Below, in pieces: positions 8,530-18,115 of a stretch of 64,000 nt of DNA. A program made the position numbers and the translations under genes. The notes below the pieces were generated by a model. That model did not search any database. It had not been told where the DNA came from and was given only the letters and a program-made list of their open reading frames with translations. The first letter of the stretch is position 1. Every line of letters begins with the position of its first letter. Location of the stretch: positions 124,001-188,000 of the forward strand of contig JAPWJW010000002.1 in the NCBI GenBank assembly GCA_028283825.1, written 5' to 3'. This DNA comes from Azospirillaceae bacterium (GTDB taxonomy: Bacteria; Pseudomonadota; Alphaproteobacteria; Azospirillales; Azospirillaceae).

Positions 8530-9683
8530 CGCAACGACTTCCGGCGCTGGACGGCCTGCGGGGATGGGCCGCCGTGATTGTTTCGTTGCACCATGGCATA
8601 TTGTTTATGGCCCCCGCCACCCAGACGTATCTGGCGGTCCGGATACAGGACACGGACAGCGTCTTCGCAGCCATATCCAAGCTTTCCCTGATGATCTTCA
8701 ACGGCAATGCCGCCGTCATCGTGTTTTTCGTGCTGAGCGGCAGGGTGCTGTTCGGTTCCCTGCAGCGTGCGGGGGAAAGGCCCGGTTCCACAATCCTGGC
8801 TTTCACTGCGAAACGCCTATGCCGCCTCTATCCCCCGTTTTGGGTCGCGTTGGTGGCCTATATCGGCGTGTTTGTCGGCGCGGCTTATCTGATGCCCGAC
8901 CTCTGGGTCGTGTATTTCACCTTCAAGCAGGTGCTGATCAACGCATCCTTGATGTCGGCCCCCATGTTCGGTGCCTCCTGGACCCTGTCCATGGAATTGC
9001 TGGCCATTCCCATCCTGCTGGGCGCGGATTTCATGCGCCGTGGCCTGGGTAATGCCGGTGTGCTTCTCCTGGCCGCGCTGCTGATGCTGCTGCCCCCCAT
9101 GCTTGATCCGAACGCCCCCCGCCCCATTGGCGTGGTCGCCTTCCTTTCCACCCTGGGCGCGAAGCATGTGTTTCTTTTCGCCTTGGGCGCGCTGGCGGGC
9201 ACGGAAGTCGGCACCCGGATCGGCGGCACCATGAAACGCATTCCGGCACCCGCCCTTCTTGGCCTGCTCTTGCTGGGGGTCATGTTCTCCCCCTACCGGC
9301 ATTTCAGTGTGGTCATTTGCCAAGGCCTGCTTGTCTTCCTGCTGATTTGCAAGATCTCCAACGCCGATGCGGAGAGGGATCCGATGGCGCGCCTTCTCTC
9401 AAACCCCCTGTCTCAATATCTTGGCCGAATATCGTTCAGTTTTTATTTGCTCAACCCGCTTGCGTTGGAAATCTTAAATCGCACTGCGTATCGGATCCTG
9501 CCGCCGCACAATGATCGGCACATCGAACTTGGGATTGCCATCGGTATCGGCGCATCGATTCTGACAATAATACCTGCCAGGTTGATGTATAAGTACGTGG
9601 AGATTCCAACAATAAATGCTGGCCGCCGCATCGCCGGCCATTTGACGGGCCACGTCCAAGGTGCTGAAAGCTGTGCCGCCTAA
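8526..9683 (+). CDS. Acyltransferase 3 family membrane protein (O-antigen/polysaccharide O-acyltransferase)
   Basis: The 385-residue protein begins RLPALDGLRGWAAVIVSLHHG, the signature of acyltransferase-3 (OafA/NodX-like) enzymes, with the catalytic histidine in the first helix. About ten membrane segments follow, including one with SFYLLNPLALEI near the C-terminus, as in the family. These inner-membrane enzymes O-acetylate or otherwise acylate sugars of surface glycans. The start overlaps the preceding glycosyltransferase stop by 4 bp, so translation is probably coupled. The acyl donor and target sugar cannot be deduced. Confidence 0.85.
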   Translation: MTQRLPALDGLRGWAAVIVSLHHGILFMAPATQTYLAVRIQDTDSVFAAISKLSLMIFNGNAAVIVFFVLSGRVLFGSLQRAGERPGSTILAFTAKRLCRLYPPFWVALVAYIGVFVGAAYLMPDLWVVYFTFKQVLINASLMSAPMFGASWTLSMELLAIPILLGADFMRRGLGNAGVLLLAALLMLLPPMLDPNAPRPIGVVAFLSTLGAKHVFLFALGALAGTEVGTRIGGTMKRIPAPALLGLLLLGVMFSPYRHFSVVICQGLLVFLLICKISNADAERDPMARLLSNPLSQYLGRISFSFYLLNPLALEILNRTAYRILPPHNDRHIELGIAIGIGASILTIIPARLMYKYVEIPTINAGRRIAGHLTGHVQGAESCAA

Positions 9684-9698
9684 GCCAGGAATTTTGAC

Positions 9699-11426
9699 AT
9701 GGGTTCGTCCGACATGCGTGATGCTGATTTAGATAAACGGATCGTCTTCGTCAGCAATTTTTATCCCCCGGTAACCGTGGGGGGCGCCGAGGTCGTTGCC
9801 CATCGTCAGGCCCTGGCGCTCAAGAACCGGGGCTGGGAGGTCTTCGCCTTCGCCGGCATGGTTTCCTCCGGGGCGGTACCCGGCGGCACGCTGACCGTGG
9901 ATGAGTATGACGGTATTCCCGTCTACCGTCTGGAAATGGCCTCGCTGGATCCGGACCACAATTTCCGCTGGCCCCTGGCCGAGGCCTATTTTCGCGCATT
10001 GGTGTCGGCCTACGATATCAAGGTGGTTTTCTGTCACAATCTCATTGGCTTGAGCGCGGGCATCATTCCCCTGGCCCGTTCAATGGGCCTACGCGTGATG
10101 ACGACCCTGCATGACAATTGGGGGCATTGCTACCGGGCCACGCGCCTGCGCGAAGACGGCAGCGTCTGCGATACACCACAAGAATGCTGGGCCTGCCATC
10201 CCGGCATCGAGGTTCCCCGGGCCGGACGCCTGCCGATGCGTGTGCGGCGCGATTACATCGCCTGGTGCGTGGAGCAGACGGACACCCTGATAACCCCCAG
10301 CCACTTCATGGCCCGATCCTACGCCGAGGCCGGGGTGGGGGCGGAGCGTATCCATGCGATCTCCAACGGCATCGACCTGGATTCCATTCCGTCGTGCGTC
10401 CGTAGCGGCGAGGGGCCGGTGAGGTTCCTGTGCGCGGCATATATGGGTGAGCACAAAGGCATCCCCCAACTGCTGGAAGCCGCCGGCTTGTTGTACCGCC
10501 GCCAAGACCTGCGCGGCCGGTGGAGCCTGACCCTGGCCGGCGGGGGACATCTTGCCGCTGTGGTGCGGGCCCGCATCGACAGCGGTGAATTCGGCGATAC
10601 CGTCCGCTTTCTGGGCAAAGTGCCGCGTGCCGAACTGATCCGCACCCTGGGCCAATCGGACGCGGTCGTCCTGGCGTCCATCTGGCCGGAAAACGAACCG
10701 GTGATCCTGCTGGAGACCATCGCGTCCGGCGCGGTGCCCATCGCCACCAATCTAGGGGGCAACCCGGAATTGATCAGCGATGGCGAGACCGGCTTCCTGG
10801 TCGAACGCGACAATCCGGCGGCCCTGGCGGCTGTCATGGCCCGCCTCGTCGAGAACACAAAGGCATTGATCCCGCCTATCAGCGCCGCCAATTTGGCGCG
10901 GTCCCAATCCTTGTCGGAACATTACACCGCTGATCGGATCGAAACCCTGCTGACCGATCCCCCGCCACCGCTGCCAGCGTCGGCCCCGGTGATCATTTGC
11001 GGCGGCGGCGAAGCGGACATTGGTGCCAAAACGCTGATCAACCGCCTGAACGAACTGCTGCCGGATACGCCCGTCCGCCTCATCTGGCAGGATTGGGCGG
11101 AGGCGCGGACCTGGACCGGCGCGCTGGCCTACTGGCATTGGACGACGGGCGGGGATCTGCTACCGGCCATCGAGCGGGCGGCGCGGTATGGCATCCCCAT
11201 GCTGATCCACAACCATCCGGATCTAAAAACTCGTTTCGCATGGGTAACGGATTTGCACGCCTACCAGCGGCCGGAGGATTTCGCCGGCATCATCCAACAC
11301 CTGCTGACGCGGAACGCACCGAAAGAAGACGGCATCGCGGCGGCCAGAACCGAATCCATCCTGAGGGCCTACACCATGCTGCGGGATCGGCGTGATTTTC
11401 GCCTGGAGGCAGCGGATCTGAAATGA
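9699..11426 (+). CDS. GT4 glycosyltransferase with an additional C-terminal domain
   Basis: The N-terminus (IVFVSNFYPPVTVGGAEVV) is the acceptor-side motif of GT4 enzymes of the WcaI/PimA type. The donor-binding half has the E-x7-E region SIWPENEPVILLETIASGAVP around residue 330. Residues about 425-575 form an extra domain (starting PVIICGGGEADIGAKTL) with few recognisable features; it could be a degenerate second transferase domain. The stop overlaps the next start (ATGA at 11423). Four cysteines near residues 150-170 (CDTPQECWACHPG and nearby) suggest a bound metal, as in some family members. Start codon ATG 9699; ATG 9714 is possible. Confidence 0.8.
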   Translation: MGSSDMRDADLDKRIVFVSNFYPPVTVGGAEVVAHRQALALKNRGWEVFAFAGMVSSGAVPGGTLTVDEYDGIPVYRLEMASLDPDHNFRWPLAEAYFRALVSAYDIKVVFCHNLIGLSAGIIPLARSMGLRVMTTLHDNWGHCYRATRLREDGSVCDTPQECWACHPGIEVPRAGRLPMRVRRDYIAWCVEQTDTLITPSHFMARSYAEAGVGAERIHAISNGIDLDSIPSCVRSGEGPVRFLCAAYMGEHKGIPQLLEAAGLLYRRQDLRGRWSLTLAGGGHLAAVVRARIDSGEFGDTVRFLGKVPRAELIRTLGQSDAVVLASIWPENEPVILLETIASGAVPIATNLGGNPELISDGETGFLVERDNPAALAAVMARLVENTKALIPPISAANLARSQSLSEHYTADRIETLLTDPPPPLPASAPVIICGGGEADIGAKTLINRLNELLPDTPVRLIWQDWAEARTWTGALAYWHWTTGGDLLPAIERAARYGIPMLIHNHPDLKTRFAWVTDLHAYQRPEDFAGIIQHLLTRNAPKEDGIAAARTESILRAYTMLRDRRDFRLEAADLK

Positions 11427-13807
11427 AGAAGCCAATTCGCGTACAGATCTGCAACGAGCGTTTGCTGTCCCGTTTCGGCTTGGACCGCGTGATGCTTTTG
11501 GCCGCGCAGCATTTCCGGTCCCAGGGGGCGGAAGTCAGCTTGGCCGCGCTGCGATACGATCCCGCCTTGGTGGATGCCCTAGGTTTCAAGGTCGAGAAGG
11601 TCGAGATCCCCCCCGGGCTGGACATGCAGGCGACCGAAAAGCTAACCACCCAGCATATGATGGCCAGTTGGCTGAAACAGCGGCCGGATGTCCTGATGGT
11701 TGGCGGCTGGCCTTTTTTCGACCTGGCCTCCAAGGCCCCGGCGTTGGGCATTCCCAGCTGTTACCAGGACGTGGGGGCTGTGCCCCACAGCGGCCTGCCT
11801 GAACACGCCACCAACGCGCAGCAGGAATTGCGCCGCATCCGCGCCCTGACCCTGCCCTTCATCAGCGGTTTGCTGCCCATCAGCGACTTTCTTCGCCTTT
11901 CCCAGACGGAACGGGATCGGGGACATGATCGCGGGGTGCGCACGGTGCTGATCGGCACGGATCACCTCGTCGCGTCGGCGGCGGAGCCGGATGCCGCGCA
12001 CCAGTCCCTGCTGAACCCCTTGCGCGCGATCACGGCCGGGGGCGGCAAGCTGATCATCAACCTGGGACGGTTCGAGGAAGAGGGCTATAAGAACTCCCCC
12101 GTCAGCCTTGCCATCCTGCGCGAGGTGCGCGCGGCCGGCATTGACGCCCGGCTGGTCGTACTGGGCCGCGCATCGGATTTCACGGTTCCACCGGATCTGG
12201 CGCCGGCCGTGCTGGCCATCGGCAACCCCAGCGACGCCGGCCTGCTGGCCGTGATGCGGGAATGCGACCTGGGCCTGACCACATCCCTGTGGGAAGGCTT
12301 CAACCTGCCCCTGGCGGAAATGCAGAACATCGGCAAGCCGGTCCTGGGCTTCGTGGCTGGCGCGCATCCGGAGGTGGTCGCCGACCCCTGGTTCCTGTGC
12401 GCCAATGCGCACCAGATGGCCGACAAGGCCAAACTGCTGTTGGGGACGGATGCGGAAAGGTGGCCGGAGCGGCCCTTTCGGGCCCTGGCGCGTTATTCCA
12501 GCCGCCTGCCTTGGAGCCAGACCCTGGATGCCTGGTGGCGGGAGGTCGTCACCCTGGCCGAACGTGCGGACGCGCCGACGCCCACCGGCCGCCGCCTGGT
12601 CCTGGTTGATCTGTCCAACAGTTGCCAGGACCCCGCCAATTCCGGTGTCATCCGCGTTTCCCGCCAGCTGACCAAACGCCTGCAACGCCATCCCGGCCTG
12701 GATATCGTCTGCGTCCGTTGGGACAGGGATCGCTACAGCTACAGCCTGATCAATCCGGACGGCAGCCAACTCGCCAGTTATGCCGGTCCCCATGACGACC
12801 ATGGGATCTTTTACGATCCGTCGACAGCCCACATTCAGCCGGATCGCCTGCTGTACGCGGCCGACCCCCGGCTGCCCCTGGCCCCCATCCTGTTCATGCC
12901 GGAAGTCTGCCTGGACGGTTCCCTGGAAAGCCGGATGCGCTGGGCCCGGGACCGTAGCCTGCTGGTCTCCACCGTCCTCCACGACCTGATCCCCCACTAT
13001 CACAAGCAGTACTGCACGCATGAGGTGATCGACGGCTTCGCCACCTATCTTCCCGTCATCCCGAAAATGGACCAGGTCATCGCCGTTTCGGACAACACGC
13101 TGACGGACCTTCGGCACTATGCGGATGAACAGCAGACCGAGTTGCCACCGGATGCACGGTCTGTCTGGTCGCCGGCGCAATTCTCCAACACCCTGCGGAT
13201 AAGGGAGGCGCCGGTATCGGCCGGGCCCGAAATCCGCCTGCTGTGCGTCTCCACCATTGAGCCGCGCAAGAACCACCAGCGCCTGGTGGAGGCGTTCAAC
13301 CGCCTGGCCCGGCGGCGTCCGGACCTGCCGTTGCGTCTGACCCTGGTGGGCAACCGCTATGTCGGCGCCGATGAACTGGCGGAACAGATCGCGGCGGCAG
13401 GCCGCGAAGGCATCGCCATCGCCTGGCGCGGCATCCTGAGCGACCAGGAACTGCTCGCGGAATACGCGGCGTCGCGGTTCACCATCTATCCATCGGTTTT
13501 CGAAGGATTCGGGCTGCCCATCATGGAAAGCCTCTGGCTGGGCAAGCCGGTCATCTGTTCGCAAGGGGGCGTCATGGCGGAATTGGCGCGGCCCGGCGGT
13601 TGCCTCACCACCGACGTGTTCGACATCGACGCGATATCGACCGCCATGGAGCGCCTGGCCACGGACGATGCCCTGCTGGCACGGCTGCGGGCCGAATTGA
13701 CCGCGCGCCCCATGTCGGACTGGGAGGATTACGCCTTGAAGATGGGTGACATACTGTATGGTCTCTGCAATCCCTATCCCACGCCCGCTTGGGGCGCGCC
13801 CGATTGA
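11423..13807 (+). CDS. Bifunctional glycosyltransferase with two GT4 modules
   Basis: A 794-residue protein made of two transferase halves. The first (residues 1-380) ends with TTSLWEGFNLPLAEMQNIG. The second (about 395-790) begins RRLVLVDLSNSCQDPANSG, has LCVSTIEPRKNHQRLVEAF, and ends with the motif SVFEGFGLPIMESLWLG. The second half resembles the C-terminal module of the 1169-residue enzyme encoded at 18682-22191 and of WbdA-type mannosyltransferases. Two modules usually mean alternating or sequential linkages in a repeat unit. It is translationally coupled to the preceding glycosyltransferase by a 4-bp overlap. Donor sugar is not deducible, though gmd nearby makes GDP-activated sugars plausible. 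Confidence 0.8.
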   Translation: MKKPIRVQICNERLLSRFGLDRVMLLAAQHFRSQGAEVSLAALRYDPALVDALGFKVEKVEIPPGLDMQATEKLTTQHMMASWLKQRPDVLMVGGWPFFDLASKAPALGIPSCYQDVGAVPHSGLPEHATNAQQELRRIRALTLPFISGLLPISDFLRLSQTERDRGHDRGVRTVLIGTDHLVASAAEPDAAHQSLLNPLRAITAGGGKLIINLGRFEEEGYKNSPVSLAILREVRAAGIDARLVVLGRASDFTVPPDLAPAVLAIGNPSDAGLLAVMRECDLGLTTSLWEGFNLPLAEMQNIGKPVLGFVAGAHPEVVADPWFLCANAHQMADKAKLLLGTDAERWPERPFRALARYSSRLPWSQTLDAWWREVVTLAERADAPTPTGRRLVLVDLSNSCQDPANSGVIRVSRQLTKRLQRHPGLDIVCVRWDRDRYSYSLINPDGSQLASYAGPHDDHGIFYDPSTAHIQPDRLLYAADPRLPLAPILFMPEVCLDGSLESRMRWARDRSLLVSTVLHDLIPHYHKQYCTHEVIDGFATYLPVIPKMDQVIAVSDNTLTDLRHYADEQQTELPPDARSVWSPAQFSNTLRIREAPVSAGPEIRLLCVSTIEPRKNHQRLVEAFNRLARRRPDLPLRLTLVGNRYVGADELAEQIAAAGREGIAIAWRGILSDQELLAEYAASRFTIYPSVFEGFGLPIMESLWLGKPVICSQGGVMAELARPGGCLTTDVFDIDAISTAMERLATDDALLARLRAELTARPMSDWEDYALKMGDILYGLCNPYPTPAWGAPD

Positions 13808-13956
13808 AATGGCGGGTGGGGGGCGGCGCCGGGAACAAGCGTGGCCAGGTTTCATTGACACCAGCCCGTCGCCAGCCATGATATCGGTTCGTCGCCTTCA
13901 CCAATCACCGACCATGGCATAGCCTTGGAACCATATTCCCTGATGGAGTGAGCGTC

Positions 13957-14847
13957 TTGTTCGATGGCCGTCTGAACACGCCCTTCGCGGTCTTCAACAT
14001 TGAACTGACCAATCATTGCCCCTTCAAATGCGTGATGTGTCCGCGAACGCACGACATGACACGCGCCCTGGGGCACATGTCGTTCGACGTTTTCCAACGC
14101 ATCATCGACCAGCTGGTCGACGCCAATCCGGAATACGCGCGCAACCATGGTGTCTGGCTGCATCATTTCGGCGAAAGCCTGGTGCATCCGGAATTCGACC
14201 GGCTGATGGCTTATGCGGCCGGCCGCGGGGTCGCCCCCGGTTTGTCGGTCAATCCCCTGATGCTGACCGAAAAGACCGCCGAGCGCCTGCTGATGGCCAA
14301 ACCCGCCAAGCTGTACCTGTCGCTTGACGGCCATGACGACGAAAGCTTCGCCCGCATTCGTGGTGTCGAGAACGCCTACCAGAAATCCGTGGAACGGCTG
14401 CTGGCCTTTCTGGAGCAGAAAAGGGCGCTGAGCCCCGCCACCCGCGTCATCCTCTCGATGATTCATTTCGACGCCAATATCGAAAGCATCGAAAAGATGC
14501 GCGCCTATTGGGAAAACAGGGAGGGCATCGACCAGTTTTTGGACAAGCCGTTCACGACCTTTGACGGCAACTCCCCGGAAGTCTCCGCCCTTAGGCGTCG
14601 TGAGGCGTCACCGGATACGGCGCCCGTCAGCTGCAAGTTCCCGTCGCAGAGCGTCACGATCACCTGGGATGGCGACGTCGTCCCTTGCTGTTTCGACTTC
14701 GACAAGCGTTATGTCCTTGGGAACGTCCTGTCGGAATCGCTGGCCGATATTTGGAATGGTCCGGCCCTGCGCGCCTTGCGCCTGGAATTCCTGTCCAACC
14801 GCGTCGAAAATCCCCTCTGTCGCAATTGCGAATCCCTGCGCCAGTAG
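13957..14847 (+). CDS. Radical SAM protein with SPASM domain
   Basis: CPFKCVMC (residues about 19-26) is the CX3CX2C cluster that binds the radical-SAM [4Fe-4S] centre. The C-terminal cysteines (CKF, VPCCFDFD, and CRNC near the end) form a SPASM region for auxiliary clusters. A GTG at 13948 opens the frame, but the GGAG at 13945-13948 overlaps it; a TTG at 13957 is 8 bases from GGAG and is preferred. The family modifies peptides or sugars (for example aminosugar dehydratases and epimerases). Inside a glycan cluster a sugar-modifying role is likely, but the reaction is unknown. Confidence 0.75.
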   Translation: MFDGRLNTPFAVFNIELTNHCPFKCVMCPRTHDMTRALGHMSFDVFQRIIDQLVDANPEYARNHGVWLHHFGESLVHPEFDRLMAYAAGRGVAPGLSVNPLMLTEKTAERLLMAKPAKLYLSLDGHDDESFARIRGVENAYQKSVERLLAFLEQKRALSPATRVILSMIHFDANIESIEKMRAYWENREGIDQFLDKPFTTFDGNSPEVSALRRREASPDTAPVSCKFPSQSVTITWDGDVVPCCFDFDKRYVLGNVLSESLADIWNGPALRALRLEFLSNRVENPLCRNCESLRQ

Positions 14848-14874
14848 ATAATAAAGCCGTTATACTGCCCACAT

Positions 14875-15825
14875 ATGCTGAAGCAACCGCGTCGGTTCAG
14901 CGGGATGGCGGTGCGTGACTTGGCCATGGAGGCGATATTGTTCATCGACAGGTTCCGGGAATTCGTCAGGTCGCTGACCGCCAAGCCCGTCGAGACCAAG
15001 GTCGTGGAGGTAAAAACCCCCCGCCTCGCCCCCTTCCGCTTCCACATCCACACCGGCGGCGACAAGTACATCTCCACCGAGCTGGAGAAGGACGGCATCT
15101 GGGAAGCCTTCGAAACCGAGGTTTACTGCCGGCTTTGCCGGGAAGATGAGTTCATCCTGGACATAGGCGCCAACATCGGTTGGTACACCGGCGTCGGCGC
15201 CCGCGTGACCGGCAGCCGCGGCTGCGTGTACGCGTTTGAACCGGATCCGACGAATTACGCCATCCTTCGCAAGAACGTGGGCCTGATTCCATCGGCGGCC
15301 GAGGTTCGCACCTTCAACATCGCCATCGGCGACGGGCGGCAGAAAGGCACCCTGTTCCTGTCGCCCATCAATCGCGGCGACCACAACCTATTCGCCCATC
15401 ACGAAAACCGCGATTCCATATCCATCGACATCCGGACGCTGGATGAGCTGCTTCTCGGGCGCAAGCGTTTGCCGACGCTGCTGAAGTCCGACACCCAGGG
15501 ATCGGAGGCCCGCGTCCTGCGGGGCGCTGGCAAGTTGCTGGGCCAGGGCTGGCGGCCCGACATGATCCTGGAATTCTGGCCGTACGGCCTGCACGGCACC
15601 GGCGATGACGCCGGCGCCCTCTGGCGGCAGCTGGATGCGCTGGGGTATGCCACGTACAAGCTGCTGGAGACGGAACCGCGCCTGACGCGGCTGAGGCAGG
15701 ACGACGTGGCGTCCTGGCTTGAGCGGCGCATCCCGGTGGAAAGCCGCGGGTTCATCAACCTGCTTTGCCTGCACCCCTCGGGCGGGCGCCGTGAGCGGCT
15801 GGCCGACCTGATCGACGACGAATAG
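14875..15825 (+). CDS. FkbM-family SAM-dependent methyltransferase
   Basis: A 316-residue protein. Residues about 87-130 (FILDIGANIGWYTGVGA, then YAFEPDPTNYAILRKN) are the SAM-binding loop and acidic strand of FkbM methyltransferases, and LLKSDTQGSEARVLRGA is the family's second conserved block. FkbM enzymes O-methylate sugars and are common in exopolysaccharide and O-antigen clusters, sometimes as chain-capping enzymes. It lies 27 bp after the radical SAM gene. Its last 438 bp are overlapped antisense by the reading-through tail of the gmd-like gene. Confidence 0.85.
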   Translation: MLKQPRRFSGMAVRDLAMEAILFIDRFREFVRSLTAKPVETKVVEVKTPRLAPFRFHIHTGGDKYISTELEKDGIWEAFETEVYCRLCREDEFILDIGANIGWYTGVGARVTGSRGCVYAFEPDPTNYAILRKNVGLIPSAAEVRTFNIAIGDGRQKGTLFLSPINRGDHNLFAHHENRDSISIDIRTLDELLLGRKRLPTLLKSDTQGSEARVLRGAGKLLGQGWRPDMILEFWPYGLHGTGDDAGALWRQLDALGYATYKLLETEPRLTRLRQDDVASWLERRIPVESRGFINLLCLHPSGGRRERLADLIDDE

Positions 15826-16968
15826 GCCGGGGCCGCCTGGAACCAGCGGCAACGCCTTCCCGGAAAGAACGCCCGGCCTCATACCAAATTGCGTTGAGTG
15901 GAACTCATCGCCGTTTGGTATCGGCGGCGGCCGCCCGATGACGGCGCCGGCGTCTGAGGGCGATGAGCCTGGCCGTAGGTCAGGATCATCGCTACTTGGT
16001 ATCAGTCGCCCGTCACTGAGTTCGTGGGCCATCAATTCGGCGATGGTGGACGAGATGCCCATCTCCGCCTTCCAGCCCAGAAGGCGCTGGGCCTTGAGCG
16101 GATTGCCGACGCTGTGATCGATTTCCGACGGGCGGAAAAAGTGGGAATCGACATCGACATGGTCATGCCAGTTCAGGCCAACGGTCTCGAAGACCAGGGC
16201 CACGAAGTCCTCGAGCGACCGGGACTCACCCGTGGCGATGACGAAATCCTCCAGGGTGTCGCGCTGCAGCATGCGCCACATGGCATCGACGTACTCCGGC
16301 GCCCAGCCCCAGTCGCGATAGATCGACAACCGGCCCAGCTTCAGGCGTTCAGCTGAACCGCGGGAAATCCGGGCGGCGGCGGCAATGATCTTCCGGGTCA
16401 CGAACTGCGACGGCCGCAACGGTGATTCATGGTTGAAAAGGATGCCGGTGCAGACGGGCAGATGATAGGCCTCACGGTAATTCGCCGTCATCCAGAACGC
16501 CGCCGCCTTGGCCGAGGCGTAGGGGCTGCGGGGCTGGAACGGCGTCTCCTCGGTGGCCGGCACGGGCGTGTTGCCAAAGCATTCGCTGGAGCCCGCGTTG
16601 AACAACTTGGCGGGCGTGTCCAGCATGCGCAAGCATTCCAGGATGTTCACGGTGCCATTGGCAATGCTGCCGAAGGTTTCTATGGGGACTTCAAAAGACA
16701 AACCCACCGACGTCTGGCCTGAGAGATTGTAAATCTCATCAGGACGCAGCTCCCGCAAGGTACGGTACAGGCTGTAGAAATCGTCAGTCTGAATGGAATG
16801 GACGGTCACATCATCATGGATGCCCAATCGTTCCAGATTGGCGATCCGCTGGTATTTATCCCGCCGGGACGAGCCGTGAACCTCATACCCTTTCGATAAC
16901 AGATGTTTGGCAAGATAAGCACCGTCCTGCCCACTCACCCCAAGTATCAAAGCGGTCTTCTGGCTCAT
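15388..16968 (-). CDS. GDP-mannose 4,6-dehydratase-like SDR with a read-through C-terminal tail
   Basis: Residues 1-321 are a complete extended short-chain dehydrogenase of the Gmd type: [15 protein letters not shown] (NADP loop), NAGSSECFG (Ser/Glu), YASAK (Tyr/Lys), and a Gmd-like end around LLGWKAEMGISSTIAELM. A normal enzyme would stop near 16003. Here no stop is met; the frame passes through a hairpin repeat (15881-16002) and then runs antisense to the fkbM gene, giving 526 residues. The tail (Pro/Gln/Arg-rich) looks like shadow coding. The domain probably makes GDP-4-keto-6-deoxymannose or acts on it (Rmd-like); which one is unclear. Confidence 0.7.
   Translation of the reverse strand: MSQKTALILGVSGQDGAYLAKHLLSKGYEVHGSSRRDKYQRIANLERLGIHDDVTVHSIQTDDFYSLYRTLRELRPDEIYNLSGQTSVGLSFEVPIETFGSIANGTVNILECLRMLDTPAKLFNAGSSECFGNTPVPATEETPFQPRSPYASAKAAAFWMTANYREAYHLPVCTGILFNHESPLRPSQFVTRKIIAAAARISRGSAERLKLGRLSIYRDWGWAPEYVDAMWRMLQRDTLEDFVIATGESRSLEDFVALVFETVGLNWHDHVDVDSHFFRPSEIDHSVGNPLKAQRLLGWKAEMGISSTIAELMAHELSDGRLIPSSDDPDLRPGSSPSDAGAVIGRPPPIPNGDEFHSTQFGMRPGVLSGKALPLVPGGPGLFVVDQVGQPLTAPARGVQAKQVDEPAAFHRDAPLKPGRHVVLPQPRQARFRLQQLVRGIPQRIQLPPEGAGVIAGAVQAVRPEFQDHVGPPALAQQLASAPQDAGLRSLGVGLQQRRQTLAPEKQLIQRPDVDGYGIAVFVMGE
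15881..16002. repeat. Palindromic hairpin repeat (REP/BIME-like) at gene end
   Basis: The element opens with ATACCAAA (15881-15888) pairing with TTTGGTAT (15914-15921), with an inner stem TGAGT/ACTCA. A second hairpin pairs GCGATGA (15960-15966) with TCATCGC (15986-15992), with CCTGGCC/GGTCAGG inside it. It closes with TTGGTAT (15996-16002), complementary to the opening ATACCAA. It differs from the repeat family found at 2338 and elsewhere. It lies exactly where the gmd-like gene should terminate. Confidence 0.75.
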
Positions 16969-17047
16969 TCTAGCAACTCGTACGGGAAGAAATGCCGCCG
17001 GCAGCCCCGGTGTGACGCGGGGCTGCCGATTTACGATTATCCGGGCA

Positions 17048-18115
17048 TCAGTCGCGGTAGCTGTGGCGGATCGGTTCCACCTTCAACAGTTCCACGTCGG
17101 AGGTCACCATCTCACGCACCAGTTCTTCGAACGGCGTAGTGGCCTGCCAGCCCAGCTTTTCCTTCGCCTTGGCGGGATTGCCCAGCAGCAGGTCGACTTC
17201 CGTGGGGCGGAAGTATCGCGGATCAATGTCCACCAGCAACGAACCGTCCCGCGCGTCCAGGCCCTTTTCATCGGCGCCGCTGCCCACCCATTCGATGGTG
17301 CGGCCGATGTGACCGAACGCCAGGGTCACGAATTCACGGACGGAATGGGTCTCGCCGGTGGCCAGGACATAGTCGTCGCCCTCGGGCTGCTGCAGCATCT
17401 GCCACATACCGTAGACGTAGTCGCGGGCGTGGCCCCAATCGCGCCGGGCGTCCAGGTTACCCAGGGAAAGCTTGTTCAGCCGGCCGTGATTGATGGCGGC
17501 CACCGCACGGGAAATCTTGCGGGTAACGAAGGTTTCGCCGCGGATGGGGCTTTCGTGGTTGAACAGGATGCCGTTCGAGGCATGGATGCCGTAGGCCTCA
17601 CGGTAGTTCACCGTGATCCAATAGCCGTACAGCTTGGCGACGGCATACGGACTGCGCGGATAGAAGGGCGTCAGTTCGCTTTGCGGGGTTTCCCGCACCT
17701 TGCCGTATAGTTCGGAGGTGGAGGCCTGGTAGAAGCGCGTCTTCTCTTCCAGCTTCAGGATCCGGATGGCCTCCAGCAAACGCAGGGTACCCGTGCCGTC
17801 AGCGTTGGCGGTGTATTCCGGCGTCTCGAAACTGACCTGCACGTGGCTTTGGGCCGCCAGATTGTAAATCTCATCCGGCTGGATTTCATGGACAAGACGA
17901 ATCAGGTTCGTGGCGTCGGTCAGGTCGCTGTGGTGAAGCCGGAACGTCGAGGCCGCAGTCACCTCTTCCTTGAAGAGATGGTCTATGCGATCAAGGTTGA
18001 ACGTCGATGCGCGCCGCATCGTGCCGTGGACTTCATATCCTTTAGCCAGCAGGATTTCGGCCAGATACGCCCCGTCTTGCCCCGTAACCCCGGTGATTAA
18101 AGCAACTTTTCCCAA
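17048..18115 (-). CDS. gmd: GDP-mannose 4,6-dehydratase
   Basis: The 355-residue length and motifs match Gmd: [19 protein letters not shown] (NADP-binding loop), GTMRRAS (NADP phosphate), [12 protein letters not shown] (catalytic Ser/Thr and Glu), [10 protein letters not shown] (catalytic YxxxK) and [19 protein letters not shown]. It converts GDP-D-mannose to GDP-4-keto-6-deoxy-D-mannose in the cytosol, the precursor of GDP-D-rhamnose, GDP-L-fucose and GDP-perosamine. The gmd-like paralog follows 79 bp downstream on the same strand, so together they may yield a GDP-deoxyhexose for the cluster's glycosyltransferases. No fucose synthase or perosamine aminotransferase is visible in the window. 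Confidence 0.95.
   Translation of the reverse strand: MGKVALITGVTGQDGAYLAEILLAKGYEVHGTMRRASTFNLDRIDHLFKEEVTAASTFRLHHSDLTDATNLIRLVHEIQPDEIYNLAAQSHVQVSFETPEYTANADGTGTLRLLEAIRILKLEEKTRFYQASTSELYGKVRETPQSELTPFYPRSPYAVAKLYGYWITVNYREAYGIHASNGILFNHESPIRGETFVTRKISRAVAAINHGRLNKLSLGNLDARRDWGHARDYVYGMWQMLQQPEGDDYVLATGETHSVREFVTLAFGHIGRTIEWVGSGADEKGLDARDGSLLVDIDPRYFRPTEVDLLLGNPAKAKEKLGWQATTPFEELVREMVTSDVELLKVEPIRHSYRD

Noticed and set aside
11642-13879. 745-codon open frame antisense to the bifunctional glycosyltransferase
   Set aside because: Shadow frame with low-complexity composition (Gln/Gly/Arg) and no recognisable domain.
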